Assembly (NCBI GenBank): GCA_937890845.1
Contig: CALADR010000225.1
Span: forward strand, 1-6,857
From: an uncultured Bacteroidales bacterium
Lineage (GTDB): Bacteria; Bacteroidota; Bacteroidia; Bacteroidales; UBA932
DNA length: 6,857 nucleotides
Direction: 5' to 3'
Position 1 is the stretch's first letter. Each line of letters starts with the position of its first letter. Below, one piece after another: positions 1 through 5,644 of this stretch. The translations under genes were made by a program, and so were the position numbers. The notes below the pieces were generated by a model, which was not told where the DNA came from, searched no databases, and was given only the letters and a program-made list of their open reading frames with translations.

Positions 1-2
1 AA

Positions 3-575
3 CAGGAAAAGGCCAGACTGGCCGAGTTCCAGTATCTGAAGCTAAAGCAGCAGGTAAATCCTCACTTTCTTTTCAATACGCTGAATATTCTTGACTGTCT
101 TGTATGTGAAAACAAGACAAAGGAAGCAAGCACGTATATACACAAACTGGCAGGAATATACCGCTATATGCTGCAGAATGAAGGTAACAGAGTAGTCAGA
201 CTTTCGGAAGAAATGAAATTCGTTACAATGTATGCCGATCTCCTCAAAGTAAGGTTTCAAGAAGGATTTGAGATAAATACGGACATAACGAGCGATGACC
301 TAAACAGAAATGTTGTACCTTGCTCTGTTCAGATGCTTGTTGAAAATGCTATAAAGCACAACATTGTCAGTTCTTCTGAAGTCCTGACAATCGAAATTGT
401 GTCTGACGGGGAAAATGTATCCGTAACCAACACTGTCAACCTGAAGAATTCCGCAGAACCTTCCACCAAAGTCGGTCTGAAGTATATAAGACAGCAATAC
501 AAAGACCTCAGCGGGAAACAGACATCAATCATAGAAACAGGTGGAAAATATACAGTAACTCTGCCTCTAATATAA
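3..575 (+). CDS. LytS/YehU-type sensor histidine kinase, C-terminal part (5' end outside window)
   Basis: The reading frame is open from the left edge and ends at TAA 573-575, giving 190 visible residues; the start codon and the sensor/membrane part lie upstream of the window. The first visible segment is the signature of the His_kinase family (PF06580): LKLKQQVNPHFLFNTLN, with the presumed phospho-acceptor His at 63-65. A HATPase-type domain follows, with an N-box (MLVENAIKHN, 333-362) and a late glycine box (VGLKYI, from 471). The glycine box is weaker than the TGIGLKNI form I expect in this family, so nucleotide binding may be somewhat divergent. The protein should autophosphorylate on His and pass the phosphate to the response regulator encoded nine bases downstream. 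Its signal cannot be judged because the sensor domain is missing. The family assignment is firm; the stimulus is unknown. Confidence 0.95.
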   Translation, partial: QEKARLAEFQYLKLKQQVNPHFLFNTLNILDCLVCENKTKEASTYIHKLAGIYRYMLQNEGNRVVRLSEEMKFVTMYADLLKVRFQEGFEINTDITSDDLNRNVVPCSVQMLVENAIKHNIVSSSEVLTIEIVSDGENVSVTNTVNLKNSAEPSTKVGLKYIRQQYKDLSGKQTSIIETGGKYTVTLPLI

Positions 576-584
576 AACCTGAAT

Positions 585-1364
585 ATGAAAAACTGTAGTA
601 AAATGGTTAATGTACTTATAGTAGAAGATGAAGCAATCGCCAGAGACCGGCTTTCCCGAGCTATTCTGACATGCTTTCCTGAACTCAGGATTGTCGGGGC
701 AACAGGCTCGATAAAAGAGACTGTTGCCTGGCTCAAGGGACACCCGGACACAGCAGAAATCATATTTATGGATGTGGAACTTTCTGACGGAAACTGCTTT
801 GAAATATTCAGACAAGTCGAAATAAACGCAAGCGTAATTATGACAACTGCATACGACACATATGCAGTAAAGGCCTTTGAGGTCAATAGTATTGACTACC
901 TGTTAAAACCTATTGAGCCAGAATCTCTGAAACGTGCTGTAGAGCGTTGTCTTGAAAAAAAACGATATCCGGATACAGAAAAAATCAGGCACTTTCTCCA
1001 GCAGGAAAAGCAGGAATACCGGCAAAGGTATATCGTGAAGATGAACGACAAGATAGTTCCTGTCAAAGTTTCCGACATAGCATATTTCTATTCTGAAGAA
1101 AAAAACACCACAATGGTGACTTTTGAAGGAAGCAGATATATTATAGACTTTTCATTGGACATACTCTCGGAAGAACTGGATCCCAAAGCCTTCTTCCGGA
1201 TATCCAGAAGCTGCATAATAAACATACAGACGATAGAAAGTATTGTAAAACATTTTGGAAGCAGGCTGAAAATCATCTCCACACCGGAACCTGACTTTGA
1301 AATGACTGTCAGCAGATCCAGGGTTGATGATTTTCTGGCATGGCTGGAAGGAGATAAAGATTAA
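585..1364 (+). CDS. LytTR-family DNA-binding response regulator
   Basis: This is a complete 259-residue protein with two domains. Residues about 8-125 form a CheY-like receiver with the acidic pair E14/D15 (VLIVEDE), the phospho-acceptor D63 (IIFMDVELSDG), the switch Thr in MTTAYD (T87/T88) and the conserved K108 in YLLKP. Residues about 149-253 form a LytTR DNA-binding domain, recognisable by YIVKMNDKIVPVKVSDIAYF and by FFRISRSCIINIQTIESI. Length and layout match the AgrA/LytR/YehT class, which acts as transcription regulators at direct-repeat sites. ATG 585 is chosen because it follows the kinase stop closely; ATG 603 (MVNVLIVEDE) is an equally good alternative and would remove six residues. 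No Shine-Dalgarno site is visible, which is usual in Bacteroidota. Its partner is clearly the upstream kinase. Target genes are not shown by the sequence; the adjacent hut genes are a reasonable guess. Confidence 0.96.
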   Translation: MKNCSKMVNVLIVEDEAIARDRLSRAILTCFPELRIVGATGSIKETVAWLKGHPDTAEIIFMDVELSDGNCFEIFRQVEINASVIMTTAYDTYAVKAFEVNSIDYLLKPIEPESLKRAVERCLEKKRYPDTEKIRHFLQQEKQEYRQRYIVKMNDKIVPVKVSDIAYFYSEEKNTTMVTFEGSRYIIDFSLDILSEELDPKAFFRISRSCIINIQTIESIVKHFGSRLKIISTPEPDFEMTVSRSRVDDFLAWLEGDKD

Positions 1365-1386
1365 ACAACATACAAATCACATAATT

Positions 1387-2862
1387 ATGATACATCATAT
1401 TTCAGAAAAAACTCTCACTATTGAGAAGGTACGCGAAATCATTGAAAACAAAATGCTTTTGGACCTAAGTCCAGAAACGGAAAAAGCAGTACAGAATTGT
1501 AGGGAATACCTTGATTCTAAAATGGATGATATCGGACGTCCAGTATATGGAGTGACGACCGGATTCGGATCACTTTGCAACATAACAATCCCTGAAGAAG
1601 ATCTTTCCCAGCTTCAGTACAATCTGGTGGTCTCACATGCCTGCGGTACTGGGGATAAGGTCCGTCCTGAAATCGTTAAACTGATGCTGCTTCTCAAAAT
1701 ACAGTCTCTTTCTTACGGACATTCAGGCGTACAGCTGGCTACTATAAAAAGACTGGAAGATATGTTCAACAATGATATACTGCCTGTTGTCTACCAGCAG
1801 GGATCTCTGGGTGCCTCCGGAGATCTGGCTCCTCTGGCACATATGTGTCTTCCACTTATAGGTCTAGGAGAAGTAGAATACAAAGGACAAACACGTCCTT
1901 CTTCCGAAGTATGGAAAGAAATGGGCTGGGATACGATAAGACTACAGTCTAAAGAGGGTCTGGCTCTGCTTAACGGAACGCAGTTCATGAGTGCTCATGC
2001 AGTATGGTCTCTGATTCAGTGCGAAAGACTTTCCGAGTGGGCCGACCGCATAGGAGCAATGTCTCTTGACGCATTTGACGGCAGGATAGAAGCATTCTGG
2101 CCGCAGACACATAGAGTACGTCCTCACAAAGGACAGGCAGAGACTGCAGCAAGATTCATGGAACTACTTGAAGGAAGCCAGATTATAAAAAGAGTTAAGG
2201 AACATGTACAGGACCCTTATTCTTTCAGGTGCATACCTCAGGTGCACGGGGCCAGCAAAGATACCATACGCTATGTCAAGTCTGTAATAGAGACTGAAAT
2301 CAACAGTGCTACAGACAACCCTACTGTCTTCCCGGATGAAGACCTGATAATCTCTGCAGGAAACTTCCATGGACAGCCTATCGCTATCGCCATGGATTTG
2401 CTGGCAATAGCAATAGCCGAGCTGGCAAATATATCAGAAAGAAGAATTTACAAATTAATATCCGGACAGAGAGGACTCCCTAAATTCCTGGTTGCAAAGC
2501 CTGGCCTTAACAGCGGATTCATGATTCCACAATACACTGCAGCATCGATTGTAAGCCAGAACAAAGGACTTTGCATGCCTGCCAGTGTAGACTCTATACC
2601 TTCTTCACAGGGTCAGGAGGATCATGTAAGTATGGGTTCCAATGCAGCAACAAAGCTTGTGCGCGTAGTAGAAAACACAGAGAGAGTTCTGGCCATAGAA
2701 CTTTTCAACTCAGCCCAGGCTCTGGAGTTCCGCAGACCGTTGAAATCATCACCTGCAATCGAAAGCATCTTTGATGAATACCGTAAGTCAGTACCGTTCA
2801 TTGAAGAAGATACATATATGCATCCAATGATTGAAAACTCTATAGAGTTCATAAGAAAATAA
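1387..2862 (+). CDS. hutH: Histidine ammonia-lyase (histidase)
   Basis: HutH removes ammonia from L-histidine to give trans-urocanate, the first step of histidine degradation in the cytoplasm. The 491-residue protein carries the Ala-Ser-Gly triad that cyclises to the MIO electrophile at A143-S144-G145 (GSLGASGDLAPLAHM). Other active-site landmarks are Y54 in YGVTTGFG, H84 in SHACGTG, N196 in LLNGTQ, Y278/R281 in DPYSFRC and E411 in QEDHVSMG. The QEDH form, with Glu where phenylalanine lyases have Gln, and H84 both favour histidine over phenylalanine or tyrosine as substrate. With ATG 1387 as start, Y54, H84, A143 and N196 fall one residue after their counterparts in Pseudomonas putida HutH as I recall that numbering, which supports this start. 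An in-frame ATG at 1324 would overlap the upstream regulator by 41 bases and add 21 residues unlike the family. The next gene, seven bases on, is hutI. Confidence 0.97.
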   Translation: MIHHISEKTLTIEKVREIIENKMLLDLSPETEKAVQNCREYLDSKMDDIGRPVYGVTTGFGSLCNITIPEEDLSQLQYNLVVSHACGTGDKVRPEIVKLMLLLKIQSLSYGHSGVQLATIKRLEDMFNNDILPVVYQQGSLGASGDLAPLAHMCLPLIGLGEVEYKGQTRPSSEVWKEMGWDTIRLQSKEGLALLNGTQFMSAHAVWSLIQCERLSEWADRIGAMSLDAFDGRIEAFWPQTHRVRPHKGQAETAARFMELLEGSQIIKRVKEHVQDPYSFRCIPQVHGASKDTIRYVKSVIETEINSATDNPTVFPDEDLIISAGNFHGQPIAIAMDLLAIAIAELANISERRIYKLISGQRGLPKFLVAKPGLNSGFMIPQYTAASIVSQNKGLCMPASVDSIPSSQGQEDHVSMGSNAATKLVRVVENTERVLAIELFNSAQALEFRRPLKSSPAIESIFDEYRKSVPFIEEDTYMHPMIENSIEFIRK

Positions 2863-2869
2863 CCGACCT

Positions 2870-4135
2870 ATGGGGAAGATTTTGATCAAAAACATAGGAG
2901 AACTCATCGGGATTGTTCCGGAAGGAGTCTTGAAAAAAGAAGGCAGAGAGATGGGTGAAGTCTCATCTCTCAAAAATGCCTGGCTTCTTGCTGACGGTGA
3001 AAAAATAGAGTCTTTCGGCAGAATGGATGATTGCCCTCCTGTTCAAGAGTCAGAAGGAATACTTCATGGGCATAAAGTAGAAATCATTGATGCAGAAGGC
3101 GGTATGGTAATGCCTGCCTTCTGCGACTCACACTCGCATATAGTTTATGCCGGGTCACGTGAAGGTGAATTCAGAGACAAGATAAATGGCCTCACCTACG
3201 AAGAAATCGCAGCACGTGGAGGAGGTATCCTTAACTCTGCCGACTTGCTTCACGAAACATCAGAAGAAGAACTTTTCAGGCAATCTCTCAAAAGAGCTGA
3301 AGAAGTCATGCACAAAGGTACCGGAGTTCTGGAAATCAAGAGCGGATACGGTCTGAATACTGAAGATGAACTGAAAATGCTCCGCGTAATACGCCGGCTG
3401 AAAGCAGCTCTTCCTCTTGAAATCAGATCCACATTCCTAGGTGCACATGCAGTAGGCCGGGAATATACAGGAAGACAGGGAGAATACGTGGATATGGTAT
3501 GCAACGAGATGTTGCCGGCAGTAGCTGCGGAAGACCTGGCTGACTTTGTAGATATTTTCTGCGACAGCGGCTTCTTTACACCGGAAGAAACACTACAGAT
3601 TCTTGATGCAGCCAGGAAATATGGTCTCCGCGGGAAAATACATGCAAACGAACTCGGAGTATCAGGAGGCGTCCAGGCTGGTGTAAGCAGAAATGCTCTT
3701 TCCGTAGATCACCTTGAGCAGACTACAGATGCTGAAATAGAAGTTCTTCGCGGCACAGAGACTATGCCTACCATGCTTCCAGGAGCTTCTTTCTTCTCCA
3801 ATCTCCCATACGGAAGGGCAAAAGACTATATAAAGGCAGGACTTGGAGTAGCACTGGCATCTGACTACAATCCAGGCTCATCCCCTAGCGGAGACATGAG
3901 GTTTGTGATGGCATTGGGATGCATAAGAATGAGGCTTACACCGGAAGAGGCATTCAACGCATGCACGCTGAACAGTGCCTATGCAATGGGAGCCAGCCGC
4001 ATTGCCGGTTCAATAACCGAAGGGAAGCTGGCAAGCCTTATAATCACCTGTCCTGTACCGTCACTCTCATTCATACCTTACAGTCATCAGACTCCTTTTA
4101 TAAAGACTGTAATATTGAAAGGCCAGGCTATATAG
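2870..4135 (+). CDS. hutI: Imidazolonepropionase
   Basis: HutI hydrolyses 4-imidazolone-5-propanoate to N-formimidoyl-L-glutamate, the third step of histidine degradation. It is a metal-dependent enzyme of the amidohydrolase superfamily. The 421 residues match the usual family length (about 400-420). Metal and substrate landmarks are visible in order: the HxH pair H88/H90 (CDSHSHIVYAG), the GxxYEEIAARGGGI segment around residue 110, H258 (IHANELGVSGG), H281 (VDHLEQ) and the catalytic Asp D332 (LASDYNPGSSPSG). The HSHIVYAG and DYNPGSSP forms are diagnostic for HutI rather than other amidohydrolases. ATG 2870 lies seven bases after the hutH stop, so the two genes are almost certainly co-transcribed and probably translationally linked. 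No Shine-Dalgarno site is visible. The pathway enzyme between HutH and HutI, urocanate hydratase, is not encoded in the window and must come from elsewhere in the genome. Confidence 0.97.
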   Translation: MGKILIKNIGELIGIVPEGVLKKEGREMGEVSSLKNAWLLADGEKIESFGRMDDCPPVQESEGILHGHKVEIIDAEGGMVMPAFCDSHSHIVYAGSREGEFRDKINGLTYEEIAARGGGILNSADLLHETSEEELFRQSLKRAEEVMHKGTGVLEIKSGYGLNTEDELKMLRVIRRLKAALPLEIRSTFLGAHAVGREYTGRQGEYVDMVCNEMLPAVAAEDLADFVDIFCDSGFFTPEETLQILDAARKYGLRGKIHANELGVSGGVQAGVSRNALSVDHLEQTTDAEIEVLRGTETMPTMLPGASFFSNLPYGRAKDYIKAGLGVALASDYNPGSSPSGDMRFVMALGCIRMRLTPEEAFNACTLNSAYAMGASRIAGSITEGKLASLIITCPVPSLSFIPYSHQTPFIKTVILKGQAI

Positions 4136-4177
4136 CTTAAGATGCTGTTTAATCCTCTAAAATCAATAGAAAATCAT

Positions 4178-4185
4178 TACCTTTG
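4178..4185 (+). promoter_or_regulatory. Probable Bacteroidota -7 promoter element (TACCTTTG) for rpiB-truB-MATE
   Basis: TACCTTTG is an exact match to the TAnnTTTG -7 consensus of Bacteroidota primary-sigma promoters. It lies 45 bases before the rpiB start, in the only true intergenic gap, so initiation at about 4190 would give a leader of roughly 40 bases. I see no good TTTG-type -33 element at the expected distance; the nearest T-rich stretch (TGTTT, 4146-4150) is too far upstream. The last three bases (TTG) are also the start of the left arm of the inverted repeat described separately. Confidence 0.62.
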
Positions 4186-4214
4186 TCTGTTGCGGCATAA
4201 ACCGCAACAGACAA
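4183..4214 (+). terminator. Perfect 13-bp inverted repeat; probable terminator hairpin or operator
   Basis: TTGTCTGTTGCGG (4183-4195) is followed by a six-base loop (CATAAA) and its exact reverse complement CCGCAACAGACAA (4202-4214). It sits 47 bases after the hutI stop and 16 bases before rpiB. In a transcript reading through from hutI it would form a strong hairpin, so termination of the hut mRNA is the simplest reading. The usual U-run is displaced, however: the stem is followed by TAAAAAA and only then TTTT (4222-4225), so this is not a textbook intrinsic terminator. Since it overlaps the putative -7 box and start region of the next operon, an operator role is an alternative. Confidence 0.65.
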
Positions 4215-4230
4215 TAAAAAATTTTATATT

Positions 4231-4662
4231 ATGACACTTGGCATTTGCAGTGATCACGCAGGATTCGAATACAAAGCCGGCCTGATCAAGTACCTCGAAG
4301 AAAAAGGTTATAAGGTTAAAGACTTCGGAACTGATTCTCCTGAAAGTATGGACTATCCTGATGTTGCTCACCCTCTGGCTCTTGCTGTTGAAAACCACGA
4401 TGTTGATGCAGGAATAGCAATGTGCGGCACAGGAAACGGAATGGCATTCACGCTAAACAAGCATCAGGGTATCAGAGCTGGACTTGCATGGAACGAAGAA
4501 ATAGGCAAACTTGTAAAACAGCATAATAATGCCAATATACTTGTAATGCCGGCACGCTTCATCCCGTATGATATGGTATGCAGGATTACAGATATTTGGC
4601 TCAATACAGAATTTGAAGGCGGACGCCACCAGAAAAGGATTGACAAAGTACCAGTAAAATAA
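4231..4662 (+). CDS. rpiB: Ribose-5-phosphate isomerase B
   Basis: RpiB interconverts ribose 5-phosphate and ribulose 5-phosphate in the non-oxidative pentose phosphate pathway. The 143 residues match the LacA/LacB/RpiB family in length. Visible landmarks are D8-H9 (CSDHAGFEYK), the catalytic Cys C65 with T67 in the phosphate/anion-hole loop (CGTGNGM), the general-acid region H98-N99 (KQHNNANIL) and the C-terminal EGGRHQKRID with R132 and R136. Cys65 and His98 lie one residue before their counterparts in Escherichia coli RpiB as I recall that numbering. Allose-6-phosphate isomerase is the close alternative, but no allose genes are nearby. ATG 4231 follows an A/T-rich leader without a Shine-Dalgarno site. 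It is the first gene after the intergenic promoter and is followed 37 bases later by truB. Transketolase, which I would often expect beside rpiB in Bacteroidota, is not adjacent here. Confidence 0.95.
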   Translation: MTLGICSDHAGFEYKAGLIKYLEEKGYKVKDFGTDSPESMDYPDVAHPLALAVENHDVDAGIAMCGTGNGMAFTLNKHQGIRAGLAWNEEIGKLVKQHNNANILVMPARFIPYDMVCRITDIWLNTEFEGGRHQKRIDKVPVK

Positions 4663-4691
4663 CAAGAAACTTTTATACAGTTTCCCAATAC

Positions 4692-4702
4692 AGGAAAATT
4701 TG
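4692..4702 (+). promoter_or_regulatory. AGGA ribosome-binding-like site and TTG start of truB
   Basis: AGGA (4692-4695) precedes a TTG codon at 4700 by four bases, a short but possible spacing. The truB frame is open back only to a TAA at 4655 and holds no ATG before the conserved domain. A non-ATG start is therefore required; TTG 4757 is the other candidate. Confidence 0.45.
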
Positions 4703-5644
4703 GAAAACATAAATACACAGGCGGTGCAGGAAGCAGAAATTCCCGCACCGCTTATATTGAGAAAAGGAACAGAACTCACACGCAGCATAGATGACTATCC
4801 CGGAGGAATAATCATACCTGTAAACAAGCCATATAGGTGGACGTCCGCAGATGTCATACGCAAAATCAAATATGCTGCAATCAGGCATTTCAACAAAAAA
4901 AACCTGAAAGTAGGACATGCCGGAACATTGGATCCTCTTGCTACAGGAGTGTTGCTTGTATGCATAGGAAAAGCAACCAAGCTGGCGGAAGAGCTCCAAA
5001 GCCACGACAAGGAATATATTGCAGGAATTTCATTCGGAGCCACGACTCCGTCATACGACCTTGAAAAGGAAATCGATGCAAGATATCCTCACGCGCATAT
5101 CACAGCTGACAGCATCCTGTCCGCTCTCAAGCCGTTTCTTGGCGAGCAGGAGCAGATTGCCCCTCTTTTTTCCGCAAAGTCAGTAGATGGAGTCAGGGCA
5201 TATGAAATAGCCCGCAAACTATGGAAAAAACAGGCCGGTTCAGATAGTCCTGGAGAAGCCGGCGATATAAGAACATTTGACAAGGCGGCAGAATCCATAA
5301 TCAGAGCATCAAAAATCAGAATCGATGAGCTTGAACTTCAGGAGTTTATTCCAGGAGGCGAAAAAAAATCCTGCCTCACTGCAGCCGTAACCGGCAGTGC
5401 AGAAGACAGGACAAACACACACACGGTAAAAATTAACGTTACTGACAACTCCGCACTTCTGCTTCCAGAAGCTAAAATAAGGATAATCTGCAGCAAAGGC
5501 ACCTATATCAGGGCTTTTGCAAGAGACCTCGGAGAGGCTCTTGACAGCGGAGCCCACCTCAGTTCCCTTGTACGAAGCAGAAGTGGCGATTTCAGGGTCG
5601 GAGAATGTCTCAGCATTGACGATGCAATAGGAATTCTGACATGA
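4700..5644 (+). CDS. truB: tRNA pseudouridine(55) synthase TruB
   Basis: TruB converts U55 of the tRNA T-loop to pseudouridine. The core begins near residue 35 (GGIIIPVNKPYRWTSADVIRKI). It contains the family motif GHAGTLDPLATGVL with catalytic D78, Y106 in KEYIAGISFGATTPSYD, PLFSAKSVDGVRAYEIARK, the CSKGTYIRAFARDLG motif (residues 264-278) and GAHLSSLVRSRSGDF. The protein ends soon after, with no PUA domain. At 314 residues it is as long as E. coli TruB despite lacking that domain. The extra length comes from a long N-terminal lead of about 34 residues and from two apparent insertions, near residues 174-203 and 217-255, both polar and low in motif content. The start is uncertain: no ATG exists upstream of the core in this frame, so TTG 4700 is taken, with TTG 4757 possible. 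The stop overlaps the start of the next gene (ATGA). Function is firm; the start is not. Confidence 0.94.
   Translation: MENINTQAVQEAEIPAPLILRKGTELTRSIDDYPGGIIIPVNKPYRWTSADVIRKIKYAAIRHFNKKNLKVGHAGTLDPLATGVLLVCIGKATKLAEELQSHDKEYIAGISFGATTPSYDLEKEIDARYPHAHITADSILSALKPFLGEQEQIAPLFSAKSVDGVRAYEIARKLWKKQAGSDSPGEAGDIRTFDKAAESIIRASKIRIDELELQEFIPGGEKKSCLTAAVTGSAEDRTNTHTVKINVTDNSALLLPEAKIRIICSKGTYIRAFARDLGEALDSGAHLSSLVRSRSGDFRVGECLSIDDAIGILT
5629..5632 (+). promoter_or_regulatory. AGGA ribosome-binding-like site for the MATE gene
   Basis: AGGA inside the truB end lies eight bases before ATG 5641, a normal Shine-Dalgarno distance. It supports that start together with the ATGA overlap. A four-base match can occur by chance, and most other genes here lack such a site. 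Confidence 0.35.

Noticed and set aside
329..886. Long open frame on the - strand (185 codons)
   Set aside because: It is antisense to the kinase and regulator, whose motifs are clear, and its translation shows no recognisable domain. The same holds for the other antisense frames, including 4453-4788 and 5309-5647.
1286..1293. TGACTTTG as a possible -7 box for a separate hutH promoter inside the regulator gene
   Set aside because: It departs from TAnnTTTG at the second base and lies within a conserved coding region about 95 bases before hutH, so evidence is too thin to call it.
1324..1386. Upstream in-frame ATG that would extend hutH by 21 residues into the regulator gene
   Set aside because: It overlaps the regulator's reading frame by 41 bases and the added residues do not look like histidase. 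Starting at 1387 places the MIO triad and other active-site residues where the family has them.
1387..2862. Possibility that the MIO enzyme is a tyrosine or phenylalanine ammonia-lyase or an aminomutase
   Set aside because: H84, the QEDHVSMG motif with Glu411 and the neighbouring hutI all point to histidine as substrate.
4214..4227. Second small inverted repeat, ATAAAA/TTTTAT, just before rpiB
   Set aside because: It is purely A/T with a two-base loop and is expected by chance in an A/T-rich leader.
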